Assembly (NCBI RefSeq): GCF_039555335.1 | Contig: NC_092636.1 | Location: forward strand, 775,501-839,500 | Direction: 5' to 3' | DNA: 64,000 nt | DNA from: Amphiura filiformis | Taxonomy: Eukaryota; Echinodermata; Ophiuroidea; Amphilepidida; Amphiuridae | The notes under the pieces: generated by a model | Databases searched by the model: none | Seen by the model: the letters and a program-made list of their open reading frames with translations, nothing else | Told to the model about the DNA's origin: nothing | In this document: piece by piece, positions 49,410-61,951 of the stretch | How positions within the stretch are numbered: position 1 is the stretch's first letter | How the letters are laid out: each line of letters begins with the position of its first letter | Made by a program: the position numbers and the translations under genes

Positions 49410-52340
49410 AAATTTAATCTGATGACATATTGATCGTTTATTGATGTAGGCTAATTGTGCATGTATATGCCTACATGTACATGTACCATTGTTACAAATT
49501 ATTCACTGTATATTGATTTTTGGAACACCCTAATGAGAATTGGATATTTATGTGATATTATAGCAATTCTTTTCAAGAAATGTAAATTTTTTATGTATTT
49601 TTCAGTGGAATCACCCTGTATATTTTTGGCACACCCTGTATATCCACTCAAACTTTACATATTTGCAATCCTGACAATATATGCTTTCTAAAAATGTATA
49701 ATTTTACATATTTTGGGTGAAAACTTTTTGAAATACAAAAAAGGAGTTGATTTTTGGCAAATTGCAAGATGTGACGCAATTGGGTCCCACCTCAAAAAAC
49801 ATGACCATACAATAGAGTAATTAAAAAATTAAAATTAAAATCTTTTTTTTTTTTGGCCTTAGGAAGATTTTCAACATGGGGGGGGGGGCTGAAATTGAAA
49901 CATTTTTGGTGTCAGAAAATGTGCAAAATATAGGCCTAGGTCACAAACACCCATTTTATCATAATTGTATTAACGTCACCTAGGATTATTGGGGCTTGGG
50001 GTGAAAGGTATTCCACCCCCCAGCCCCACGGTATTGTATAATTATGATGAAAAGTGTTATCACCAGAGTTTCAACTGCCACTTTACTTTTCCAATCCCAT
50101 TGAATTCTGTACAAAAGTTGTTGTTTTAAAATTGTGTCTCACAGCAGTGTCTGTTTTAATACTTGGACGTCGATTTCAGAACAAAAGTAATACTTCTAAT
50201 TCACAGTGGGCCGATGCTATGCTAGTCATATCAGATATAACGACCAATAGATAAATGACTGGCTAGTGACTATCATTGAAGACTGATCGAGTTCCGCAAT
50301 TTTAACCCTTGATCCGAATATTGATTGACAAAATTGCAGCGAAGTTGTGAGTAATTCATTGTAGGCCTATATATAATATTATCAACAATTATAAAGTAAC
50401 AATTTTTTTATGTTATAGGGCCCTGTTCCCGGTCCTATTATTAAGCTGATCATAAGCTTACCGTTTTATAAAAGTAGTTTTTATCCTGGCCGGTAATCTT
50501 GTATCATCACCTATCAGCTCCTATCTGTCACACACGTCCGTCCTGTTCTGTTGTATACGCAATCAGATGGCCTTTAAAGATTCGCGCGAATTCAGTGAGT
50601 TCAGCCAGCCTTCATGGTTCAGCTGGTTCTGACGTTATGCTGGATATTCCATTCAGTCACAGAGGGGGTTCAAATTCACTGCTAGATCCAATGATGTACT
50701 GCGCATCACATTTGGCGTATAAACACATGCAACGCCACCACTGAATTTACACAAATTATTGATGTCTCTCATTATTTTTCATGTAGGCCTACCTCTTTAA
50801 AAATTACTCCAACCGGTTGAGATGAGAAAAATATTATTACGCCAAAACTGTTCCCTCACGTGATAAAAGTCACTTATGTTATGTGTTATGCTTATGTATC
50901 AATCCGCAAAAGAAACTAACATATAAGTTTAGCCTCAAGTTGTGTGACCAGTTTAAATTTACCTCAACAAGTTTAGCCTTGTCAAATGTCCAAGGCCTTT
51001 AAGGCCAAAAAATTGTTGTTTGATTGGCGTAACCCGATCGACTGAGACCCGACCCTAGACTTTTTTTTTTCTTATTTTTTTTTGCCTATTGTTTTTAATT
51101 TTAAAAACTAAATTAAAAAAAGAAGTTACAAGGCCTTTACCATACGCAATTTACCGTGCGTGTACAAAAATAATTTTTAATCTTTTTTATGTTACGCCAA
51201 TCAAACCCAATTATCCAGATATCCAATAGCGGGGGGGTGCTGGATAGTTTGAAAAAAAAATTGTCTCGACATCTGCCAGCAAAAAAATTGCTCCCACGGT
51301 TTTTTTCACATGATTCCCATCTGTTCCTTAAATTTTTGATTTTTTTGATAAATAAAAATATGTTATTATTAATCATGATGAACGCATCCTGTTGGAAATT
51401 ATACTGATGTAAAATGGTCATAAAGAGTTTATATAATTAGTGACAGTAAAAGTAGAGTAATAAACCTACTTACGAGGGGGTATCAACAAGTTTTAGAAAT
51501 CGCCCAGAAGTGAAAGAGCTATATCAATGAAATTTTGTCAGTGCAATCACTGATCGGGTGCGAGTTGCTTACAACGAGTACCTAGAGACAGAAATGCATC
51601 ACTTTCCAATATAAAATTGATGGTAAAAAGAATGCAAATAGAGGTTTGATCCAAATAAAGATGATGTAAATTGGAGAATTATAAGAAATGCAAAAACATG
51701 ATTCCATTTTGAAAGAGAATGTAGTAAACCGTAGTCGAAACAGTCAAAAGTAATCATGTAAAAAGTCAAAGCCAGTATAGCTAGCTAAATATTGGAAGTA
51801 ATAAATATTCAGATATAATATGAGACATAAGATAGATGCGGTGGTGAGTGAATTTTATCATTAAAAAGTTTTTAAAGTAAGCGCAAATGAATCGCGTAGA
51901 GTACAAAGGATGGTAGTGCAGGAAGTGGCTAGCGCACGTTATTAGCGTGGTAAAATTGCACTACATTGCTGTATATGGAATTGCTCGTGATAAAAAATCG
52001 GAGAAAGAATGATCAAAAATCAAATTAAATATATGTAAAAGAGCTTTAAGACGTATGGCAGCATTCAATATGGATTGTGTATGTATAAATAAGATAGGTA
52101 TTGAGTAAACAATTGTCAGTTAATGTAAATAAAAGACAGACCTGATGACAGGAATGCAAAGACATGGTGCAAAATGTATTTGTTTGTGTTATTTCGGGGT
52201 AAGAGTAGTACTTATTAATGGAAAAATTATTAAATTATCTAACCAAATTACGGAAATTGGGTTAAAATAATCATAATAGAGGAGACTAGTACTACTAAAG
52301 TGCATACAGCATAATGAAACAAAGCATCATTATCTCTTTT
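49410..52340. other. noncoding, nothing firmly recognised
   Basis: Contains the dispersed repeat at 50050-50140 (as 34440). 50440-50750 is more GC-rich and non-repetitive but shows no coding frame. 51470-52340 is AT-rich. Confidence 0.4.
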
Positions 52341-52352
52341 TTAACATATGGT

Positions 52353-52368
52353 GGCTCTGAAAAGAGCC
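52353..52368 (-). terminator. replication-dependent histone-type 3' stem-loop
   Basis: The minus strand reads GGCTCTTTTCAGAGCC, a 6-bp stem with a UUUC loop, preceded by AAAC and followed by ACCA: the metazoan SLBP-binding consensus with the flanks usual in echinoderm histone mRNAs. A purine-rich AAAAAAGAGA at 52342-52333 sits where the U7-binding histone downstream element is expected. Distance from the TAG stop (33 bases) is typical of histone genes. I saw no second copy in the window. Confidence 0.9.
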
Positions 52369-52401
52369 GTTTAAAAATTGATCTCAAAGTGAGATTGATG
52401 T

Positions 52402-52814
52402 CTACAGGCTTGGTGGTTGTCTTTCTCCCCATGAATTGCGGGGACGTCTTGCAGGGAAGGTTGGCTGCTCCGTCCTGTTGACGAAACGAAGGAAAAGCAG
52501 TTCAGCTCTGCGCCTCTGGGAAAGATCGGTGATCGCTTCTTTCAGATTTTGAAGTCTCGATTCACGCTCGATGTGGATTTTTTCTTCCATACAGTCAATC
52601 ACATTTGGAAGATTCTTGATTACCTTCTTGTGCAGTTTCTTCTCATACTTTCTAATGGTAGTTTTACCGTCCTCATGCAAGGCATGAGGGAAAGGTGTAG
52701 ACCCTGGAAGAAGAGGAAGGCTTGGTGCCGCTGGCATCCATTTCGGACAGATTTCTTGCTGATGAAGGCGAATATTATAATCAAGAAAAGCCTTAGCTTA
52801 TCCCGGTTGATCAT
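52402..52814 (-). CDS. short intronless non-histone gene with histone-type 3' end
   Basis: The open frame ending with TAG at 52404-52402 runs back to a TAA at 52800-52798; its first ATG (52737) gives 111 residues. An ATG at 52814 in good context (A at -3) lies in the neighbouring frame and would join it with one extra base in the T4 run at 52786-52789, giving about 138 residues. The product is Pro-rich at first (MPAAPSLPLLPG), then basic and charged with helix or coiled-coil character (TTIRKYEKKLHKKVIKNL, EKIHIERESRLQNLKEA), then FLRFVNRTEQP and a Pro/Arg tail. It matches no core or linker histone in any frame and no family I know. Local GC is clearly above the flanks. A canonical histone stem-loop lies 33 bases past the stop, so the mRNA is probably non-polyadenylated and S-phase regulated. 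Function unknown. Confidence 0.6.
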
Positions 52815-55346
52815 AATTTGACGTCTAGTGAAAATGTGGAGTTAGTAGCCCGTTTTTCTTTCGATTTTGTGAAGAAATCGAGAGTTGGCTATGTTGCTAT
52901 GTTTTACAGTTTGACAATGTTTTTTGAAACATTATCATTTTGCATGCTTTTTGCTTTGCTTACTATCTTCTGAAGATAGCATTTTGGGCATACAAAGAAA
53001 ATAATAAATGTTTTTTGGAACATTATTATTTTGCATGTTTTTTTATTTGCTTGCTATCTTCTGAAGATAGCATTTTGGGCATACAAGGAAAATAATTAGT
53101 ACCTCTTTTTTTTTTATCTTTAATGATTTTTTTGTTGTGGTTATTATTTTGACTATCTACTACTGAAGATAGCAATTACGGCGGGTTTATATAAGACAAA
53201 AGGTAAAAAAAATTCTTGCGTACTGAATCATCATTGGGGTTTTTTTTGTCTTGTTTTGTTTTGATTTTTTAATACCAGCCATGTTTTTGGCATATTTATT
53301 CCACATTTTTTCCTTTATGTTCCTGATAATCTTTACTATATAAGTGTCGTTGTAAATTGTGGTATGCTTCGGCATTTTAACATTTTTTATAGCTTTGCAT
53401 TCGATCTATTGTTTTTTTTTCTGAGCGCGTGGCCAATTACAGCCGTTTTGCCCAGGGGTTTTGCGTACTGAATCATCATCTAGAACGCGTGTTAGGCAAT
53501 GTTTTTTTGAAACATTATTATTTTGCATGTGTTTTGCTTTGCTTGCTATCTTCTGAAGATAGTATTTTGGGCCTACAAAGCAAATAATTAATACCTCTAT
53601 TTTTTCTTTATCTTTACTGATTTTTTTTGTGATTATTATTTTGACTATCTTCTGAAGATATATAGCAATTACGGCTGGTTTATATAAGACAAAATGTAAT
53701 TTCTTGCGTTCTGAATCATCATTGGTTTTTTGGTGTGTTTTTTTTTTTTTTTTTTTTTTTCTTTTTTTTTCTGCTTAACCTCTGCTATATAAGTGCCGTT
53801 TTAAATTTTGGCCAGCTTCGCCATTTTAACATTTCTTTATAGCTTTGCATTCAGCCTATTGGCTTTTTTTCAGCGCGCGGTCAATTATAGCCGTTTTGCT
53901 CTTGGATTTTGCGTACTGAATCATCATCTAGAACGCGGGTGTTAGGCAATGTTTTTTGGAACATTATTATTTTGCATGTTTTTTGCTTTGCTTGCTATCT
54001 TTTGAAGAAAGCATTTTGGGCCTACAAAGAATATAATTAATACCTCTATTTTTTCTTTATCTATAATGATGATTTCGTTTATAATTATCATTTTGACTCT
54101 CTACTGAAGATAGCAATTACGGCGGGTTTATATAAGACAAAAGTAGTCATCATTGTTTGGGTGGTTTTTTTTTTTTTTTTTTTTAAATACCAGCCATTTT
54201 TGGCATATTTATTCCACATTTTTTCCTTCATGTTCCTGATAATCTCTCTAATATAAGTGCCGTTTTAAATTTTGTTCAGCTTCGTCATTTTATCATTTCT
54301 TTATAGCTTTGCATTCGGCCTATTGGATTTTTTTAAAGCTCGCGGCCAATTATAGCCGTTTTGCCCCGGGAGTTTGCGTACTGAATCATCATCTAGAACG
54401 CGTGTTAGGCAATGTTTTTTGAAACATTTTTATTTTGCATATTTTTTTATTAGCTTGCTTTCTTCTGAAGATAGCATTTTGGGGCTTCAAAGAAAATAAT
54501 TAATACCTCTATTTTTATCTTTAATGATTTTTTGGTTTGCTTGCTATCTTCTGACGATAGCATTTTTGATCAATACCTATATTTTATTTCTTTATCTTTA
54601 ATAATTTTTACAGTTTGACAATGTTTTTTGAAACATTATCATTTTGTATGTTTTTTGCTTTGCTTACTATCTTCTGAAGATAGCATTTTGGGTATACAAA
54701 GAAAATAATTAATAACTCTATTTTTTATCTTTAATGATTTTGTTTTTGTGATTATTATTTTGACTATCTACTGACGATAGCAATTACGGCGGGTTTATAT
54801 AAGACAAAAGGTACTTTCTTGCGTACTGAATCATCATTTTTTTGTCTTGTTTTGTTTTGCTTTTTTAATACCAGTTATGTTTTGCATTTTTGTTTCTTAT
54901 TTTTTCCTTCATGTTCCTGATAATCTCTGCTATATAAGTGCCGATTTAAATTTTGGTCAGCTTCGCCATTTTAACATTTTTATAGCTTTGCATTCTACCT
55001 ATTGGCTAATTTTTCTGAATCATCATCTAGAACGCGTGTTAGGCAATGTTTTTTGGAACATTTTCATTTTGCATGTTTTTTGCTTTGCCTGCTATCTTCT
55101 GAAGATACCATTTTGGGCCTACAAAAAATATAATTAATACCTCTATTTTTTCTTTATCTATATATGATGATTTCGTTTATGATTATCATTTTGACTATCT
55201 ACTGAAGATAGCAATTACGGCGGGTTTATATAAGACAAAAGTAGTCATCATTGTTTTTTGTTTTATTTTTTTTTTTTAATACCAGCCATGTTTGGTATTT
55301 TTATTCCATATTTTTTCCTTCATCTTCCTGAAAATCTTTGCTATAC

Positions 55347-56366
55347 AGGGTGTCCCAGAAAAAATTACCGGGCGAATACATTTGAACGTAAGTCGAGAAA
55401 TAGACATCAAAATCCAAATATCAAAACATCAGCGTATAGCCCATCTTATTCTGCATCTTATACGCCAATTTGACTGGAATCGGTTGACTGAGTGCGAAGA
55501 AATGCGCGATTACATAATGCATGCATCAAATCACTCCATTCCAAGTTTGAAAGAAAGATCATTTAACACAATATGCACCAGCGGTTAACTGTCAATGGGC
55601 TTCAAATTTTGTTCTGTGAACTCCTTTTCGTTCTTTTTAAACAATCTGTTTCTTGCAAAACATTTATTAGGTTTTGTTCAAATTTGAAAACCTACATATT
55701 GAAAATGAAAGCTTGCATGTAAGATGCTCGGTACATGTAAATATCTTTTTGCGGTAATGTTGATATAAATGTTGCATACAGAACTATTGCATATTCCAGC
55801 TGGCTTAAAAAATACTCACACACATTAATGTTTTTGGAATTTTTCCAAGGAATTGTAATGCAAAGTTAAAATCTTTTAAAACTTCAACATTAATGTTGCA
55901 GCTATCAAAAATCACACGTAAAGCTGTAAGCACTTGATCATTGTCATTCCTGGCTCAAATGTTCTTCGAAAAAGTTAAAATATAACATAAAGAATTAAAG
56001 ATGGAAAGCTTCAAATTGCAGAAATCAAAGTTTTCTCGGACAAACTGATATTCATCTTCAGTGAGAGCATGAATAACATAACACCGTCGGATTATAAAAT
56101 AGATAATGTGGACTATAAAGTTATTGAGATACATAAACTTTAGGCAAGCAGTAAGCGAGTATGAAAATAGCGCTTTTGATCAAACTTGGAATGAACTGCA
56201 TTAATGCGCGCATTATGTAATCGTTAATTTCTTCGCAACCAGTCAACCGAATCAAATAAAATTTTCATATGTGATGCACAATAACATAGGCTATGCGTTA
56301 CATTTTAAACGTTTGGATTCTGATGTCTATTTCTCGACTTACGTTCAATTTTATTCACTCGGTAAT
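55347..56366. mobile_element. foldback element inserted in satellite
   Basis: Starts TA|CAGGGTGTCCCAGAAA; arms AAAAAATTACCG, TTGAACGTAAGTCGAGAAAT and AGACATCA are mirrored at the right end. The CAGGGTGTCCC start recalls Tc1/mariner-type ends; the right tip is lost. Confidence 0.75.
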
Positions 56367-57004
56367 TTTTTGCTTTGCTTGCTATCTTCTAAAAATAGCA
56401 TTTTGGGCATGCAAAGAATATAATTAATACCTCTATTTTTTCTTTATCTATAATGATGATTTCGTTTATAATTATCATTTTGACTCTCTACTGAAGATAG
56501 CAATTACGGCGGGTTTAAAAGTAGTTATCATTGTTTTTGTTTGTTTTTTGTTTTTTTAATACCAGTCATTTTTGGCATTTTTATTCCACATTTTTTCCTT
56601 CATGTTCCTGATAATCTCTGCTATATAAGTGCCGTTTAAAATTTGTTCAGCTTCGTCATTTTAACATTTCTTTATAGCTTTGCATTCGGTCTATTGGATT
56701 TTTTCTAAGCGCGCGGCCAATTATAGCCGTTTTGCCCCGGGATTTTGAGTACTGAATCATCATCTAGAACGCGTGTTAGGCAATGTTTTTTGAAACATAA
56801 TTATTTTGTATATTTTTTGATTAGCTTGCTTTCTTCTGAAGATAGCATTTTGGGGCTTCAAAGAAAATAATTAATACCTCTATTTTTATCTTTAATGATT
56901 TTTTTTGTGATTATTATTTTGCGTACTGAATCATCATTGTTTTGGGTTTTTTTTGTCTTGTTTTGTTTTGCATTTTTTAATACCAGCCATGTTTTGCATA
57001 TTGC

Positions 57005-57225
57005 TATTTTTTAACCCCAGACAAAATAATGAAATTGGAAGCAATGATTTGCGTCTTTGTCAGACGTTCAAGAGACATATATGATTTATTTGCAATAAGT
57101 ATGTAACACAAATATATAGCATGCATATAAGGAATCAGCACCCAAAACCTGGACTTATTAGCAAAACGATATTTAGATTTACAAAGGACCCTGATGAACT
57201 ATCAAAAGTCACCACCCCAATGTTT
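57005..57225. other. non-satellite segment in the array
   Basis: About 220 bases without match to the unit (ACCCCAGACAAAATAATG ... AGTCACCACCCCAATG), bounded by satellite on both sides. Origin unknown. Confidence 0.5.
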
Positions 57226-59297
57226 TTTGAAACATTATCATTTTGTATGTTTTTTTTATCTGATAAAAGGTCATTTTATAAGATAAAAGGTCATTTCTTG
57301 TGTACTGAATTATCATTTTTTTTTTCTCTTGTTTTGTTTTGCTTTTTTAATACCAGCCATGTTTTGCATTTTTGTTTCTTATTTTTTTCCTTCATGTTCC
57401 TGATAATCTCTGCTATATAAGTGCCGTTTTAAATTTTGGTCAGCTTCGCCATTTTAACATTTTTTATAGCTTTGCATTCGACCTATTGGCTTTTTCTCAT
57501 TATCATTTTGCATGTTTTGCATCTTCTGAAGATAGAATTTTGGGCCTACAAAGAATATAATTAATACCTCTATTTTTTCTTTATCTATAATGATGTATTT
57601 TATGATTATCATATTGACTATCTACTGAAGATAGCAATTACGGCGGGTTTATATAAGACAAAAGGTAATTTCTTGCGTACTGAATCATCATTTTTTTTGT
57701 CTTGTTTTGTTTTGCTTTTTAATACCAGCCATGTTTTGCAATTTTGTTTCTTATTTTTTCCTTCATGTGCCTAATAATCTCCGCTTTATAAGTGCCGTTT
57801 TAAATGTTGGTCAGCTTCGCCATTTCAACATTTTTTATAGCTTTGCATTCGACCTACTGGCGTTTCCTCTGAGCGCGCGGCCAATTACAGCCGTTTTGCC
57901 CAGGGATTTTGCGTACTGAATCATCATCTAGAACGCGTGTTCGGCAATGTTTTTGGAACATTATTATTTTGCATGTTTTTTGCTTTGCTTGCTATCTTTT
58001 GAAGATAGCATTTTGGCCTACAAAGAATATAATTAATACCTCTATTTTTTCTTTATCTATAATGATGATTTCGTTTATGATTATCATTTTGACTATCTAC
58101 TGAAGATAGCAATTACGGCGGGTTTATATAAGACAAAAGTAGTCATCATTGTTTTGTTTTGTTTTTTGTTTTTTAATACCAGCCATTTTTGGCATTTTCA
58201 TTCCACATTTTTTCCTTCATGTTCCTGATAATCTCTGCTATATAAGTGCCGTTTTAATTTTTGTTCAGCTTCGTCATGCGTACTGAATCATCATCTAGAA
58301 CGCGTGTTAGGCAATGTTTTTTGAAACATTATTATTTTGCATATTTTTTATTAGCTTGCTTTCTTCTGAAGATAGCATTTTGGGGCTTCAAAGAAAATAA
58401 TTAATACTTCTATTTTTTATCTTTAATGATTTTGTTTTGTGATTATTATTTTGAATATCTACTAAAGATAGCAATTACGGCGGGTTTATGTAACACAAAA
58501 GGCAACTTCTTGCGTACTGAATCATAGTTGTTGTTTTTTTTGTCTTCTTTTTTTTTGCCTTTTTAATACCAGTCATGTCTTGCATGTTTTTTCTTTTTTT
58601 TTCCTTCATGTTCCTGAAAATCTTTGCTATAACTGCCGTTTTAAATTTTGGTCAGCTTCGCCATTTTAACATTTTTTATAGCTTTGCATTCGACCTATTG
58701 GCTTTTTTTTTTTTTTTCTGAGCGCGCGGCCAATTACAGCCGTTTGGCCAGTGATTTTGCGTACTGAATCATCATCTTGAACGCGTGTTAGACAATAACA
58801 TTATTATTTTGAATGTTTTTTGCTTTGCTTGCTATCTTCTGAAGATAGCATTTTGGGCATACAAAGAAAATAATAACTTTGTTTTGCTTTTTTAATACCA
58901 GCCATGTTTTGCATTTTTGTTTCTTATTTTTTCCTTCATGTGTCCTGATAATCTCTGCTATGTAAGTGCCGTTTTCAAATTTTGGTCAGCTTCGCCATTT
59001 TAACATTTTTTTTTATAGCTTTGCATTCGACCTATTGGCTAATTTTTGCTGAGCGCGCGGCCAATTACAGCCGTTTTGCCCAAGGATTATGCGTACTGAA
59101 TCATCATCTAGAACGCGTGTTAGGCAATTTTTTTGGAACATTATTATTTTGCATGTTTTTTGCTTTGCTTGCTATCTTCTGAAGATAGCATTTTGGGCCT
59201 ACAAAGAATATAATTAATACCTCTATTTATCTATGATGATTTCGTTTATGATTATCATTTTGACTATCTACTGAAGATAGCAATTACGGCGGGTTTA

Positions 59298-61951
59298 TCT
59301 TACTATAAATAGGGGAATGTTGTGGGTGTGTGAACGGAAAAGCTCCGTCAGTTTCGACCCAAATGTCGCCAAATTCATACGGGAGATCGAGGAATTTACG
59401 GGAACGTGTTTAAACTTTATTTGGTTGAAAACGGTCAAGAATTGGCTGCCAAAACAGTGAAAATAGGGGTAAAAACGGGTTTTTTTGTTATGAAAATCGG
59501 CTGCCAGCTTACGCGCCACTGCAGCTCGCCGGCAGCGCGTCGGCGCCGCGTGCGTAATGCGCACTACGCCAATGTGCGCGTAAACGGCGCAAAGCCACGC
59601 GACTTGCGAGCCAGAGACCAGTGGACACAGTCAGTCGTGAGCCCAGACAAACGAGAACCTAGACCAATAACTTTGACTCGCGTAGTGAAGCCGACACTGC
59701 TTAGCAACAAATTTGACAAGGACGCATACCCGGACGCAAACAAGCAGACATGTTCGCGTCTATGGAACATGTTGCATTTGACGCGGCGATAACGACGCAG
59801 TAATCACGCAAACGAGCGTGTCAAACATGTATGCGATATTTCTCCGCGCCTAGTAACCCCGTCAATCCGTCAATATCACCTTGGATACGGGGCTTCACGT
59901 CCCGCTGTGGTAAAGGATGGGCAGTAATAGGTCTAGGTGGTATGTCTATGGTCGTGAGCACGCTCAAACGCTGCTCTGTGTGAAAGTAAATATGCATAAC
60001 AACCAGTGCGCGTAATGCTCCGTGGCCAATTATGCATACAAATTAGCTCATGACATTCCCCTGTTTGAAGAGCTCTCATTTCTTTGTTTTAACACGAAAA
60101 ATTACGAAACTTTCAAATTATCATGCCAACCCAATGAACTAGCACGTTGCGAAAAAAAAAGTAGATCCAAGTTTATTTGGATGAATAAATAGCGTGTGTT
60201 TCGAACTAACACATTTCAGTACAAATGTCGAAAAAAAAACAGTATTAAATTCCATTTTTCTGCAGTAATTGAAATAACACATTCGTATAATTCAAAAATC
60301 TGACCGATACAAAGATTTTGAATACAAATACCTCAAAAAATCCGTACGAATTGGCGTAAATCGACCAGGAGGTAGACACTTTTTTGCGAAGGCAAAATGA
60401 GATTCGAGAACAATCAGCCCATGACATTTCCCTGTTTGAAGAGCTCTAATTTCTTTATTTTAACACGAAAAGGTATCACTCTCTCAAATTAGCATTCCAA
60501 ACTAGTGAACTTGCATGTCACAAAAAAAGAAGGAAATCAAAGATTATTTAGATGAAAAATAAACGTGTGTTTTGAACTAAACAATTTCAGTAAAAAGTTG
60601 GGAAAAAAAGCATCATACTTAAACTTAATTTTGTATTTGTAATTTAAATAACACAATCGTAAGAATCACAAATATGAAAGATGAAACGGTTTTGTACACA
60701 AATGCCACGAAAATGTTGCACAAATTGACGTAAATCACCCGGGAGGTAGACAGTTATCGGCGAAGATGAAATGAGCTTTGAAAATATTCAGGTTTTTTAA
60801 AACTTTTTGTTTACTTATTTATGCTGTGGCGAACTTAAACGCGTATCACACTGTACACCACTTGCATAGCGCGAGCGTCACGCAAAGTTAACCGCGCGCC
60901 GGCGCGGTATTTGTGTTAGGGCGCGTACAACCCGAATGTTGATTGATAGCTGACGCAAAAAATACCACGAGAAAGGCCTGCAATTCGGTAAAATTCGCAT
61001 TTTTCCATCATTTTTGAAAGAACAATTTAGACACTTAATCTAAATAACACATACCTATAAATTTACCAAACGAAGCGGAATTATGTGAACTATGTGAAAA
61101 TGAAGTCAAAAAAGTTCATGATTAGGTAAATCGGAGGGGAGGTAGACGAATGTCGCCTAAGGTTTTCAATTTGGAAAAATTGAACAAAAAGTTAGTGTCA
61201 TTTAAACGATCAAAAACAACAAAAATAAAGCAAACTTGGTCTCGTTTTTTGTCACAGAATTAAATGTACATCCTCCTTAGCAATTTGAAATGTTTTTCAG
61301 AAAACAGATGACAGTATATACCTTATCTTTCAGGTCAGCCAGTGCTGAGCGTGTTTTTGTCTAAATTATTGTACACGGATTGCGAGCGAGAAACCATGAG
61401 ATTCTTCGAGATCCTCATTTCACAACTAGCCGATTCAGCTCATTAGCGACCGTGCTCACGACTGACTGGACATGATAATACGGAAAGAAGCAAAAATAAA
61501 TGACTAAAAGGTACATGGATGGGTCACGGGATTATGATAACGTTTGGACACGTCCGCAGACACGCTATGAGAGGACGTAATAAATACGGGAAAAAGATAT
61601 ATAAACAACATGAAACGGTACTATAAAGAAAAATTAAATTAAAATGAGGACAAAAAGGTACGAGTAATTATAGGCTAACGGGTTAAAGTGAAACGGGAAC
61701 CAAACAGAGAAGGAAATAAACTAATCAGGAAATAATAAGAAAAAAGAAGCTAAAAAGAGAAGAGATGGGAACGGGGTTAAATAAATAAACAACATGGAAA
61801 CTGAAAATCACAAGCATGACAAGCTAAGCAGAAGAAACTTTAAAAAAAAAAATGTAAGAAGAGACAGATTTATATAAATAAAATGTACCTTTTCAATGAT
61901 TCCACCTGTTCAGAAATTATTCCTGTTATAGTGAACGCTTCCATTTACTCA
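59298..61951 (+). mobile_element. Helitron copy 1 (nonautonomous)
   Basis: Starts A|TCTTACTATAAATAGGG in the satellite word GGTTTA|TATAAG, as Helitrons insert between A and T. Shares CTCCGTCAGTTTCGA, CATACGGGAGATCGA and CACTGCAGCT with copies 2 and 3. Lacks the 3' hairpin, stopping at CTCA where copy 2 begins. No Rep/helicase. Confidence 0.8.
59628..61468. mobile_element. 1.84 kb DNA element inside Helitron copy 1
   Basis: Perfect 15-bp TIR CAGTCAGTCGTGAGC at both ends; GACA duplicated at 59624-59627 and 61469-61472. Copy 2 shows the uninterrupted site at 62291-62310 (GACCAGTGGACATGATAATA). No transposase seen; superfamily open (4-bp duplications occur in Chapaev-like and some other groups). 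Confidence 0.9.

Larger units (their letters stand above)
52903..59297. repeat. satellite array, about 460 bp unit
   Basis: Roughly a dozen degenerate units. Order: GCGTACTGAATCATCATC, AGAACGCGTGTTAGGCAATG, CTATCTTCTGAAGATAG, TTAATACCTCTATTTTT, CTATCTACTGAAGATAG, AATTACGGCGGGTTTATATA, TTTAATACCAGCCAT, TATATAAGTGCCG, CAGCTTCGCCATTTTAACA, GCGCGCGGCCAATTA. Starts 90 bases upstream of the histone-tailed gene; ends at the Helitron. Confidence 0.9.

Noticed and set aside
50655-50690. tRNA-like GGGTTCAAATTC box
   Set aside because: No acceptor stem or anticodon arm could be folded around it.
52402-52737. A frameshifted core histone as explanation for the stem-loop
   Set aside because: None of the minus-strand frames shows the endings or folds of H1, H2A, H2B, H3 or H4.
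59406-59792. 128-codon ORF as a cellular gene
   Set aside because: It crosses from Helitron into the inserted 1.84 kb element at 59628, so it is a chance fusion; only the later part recurs at 63377.
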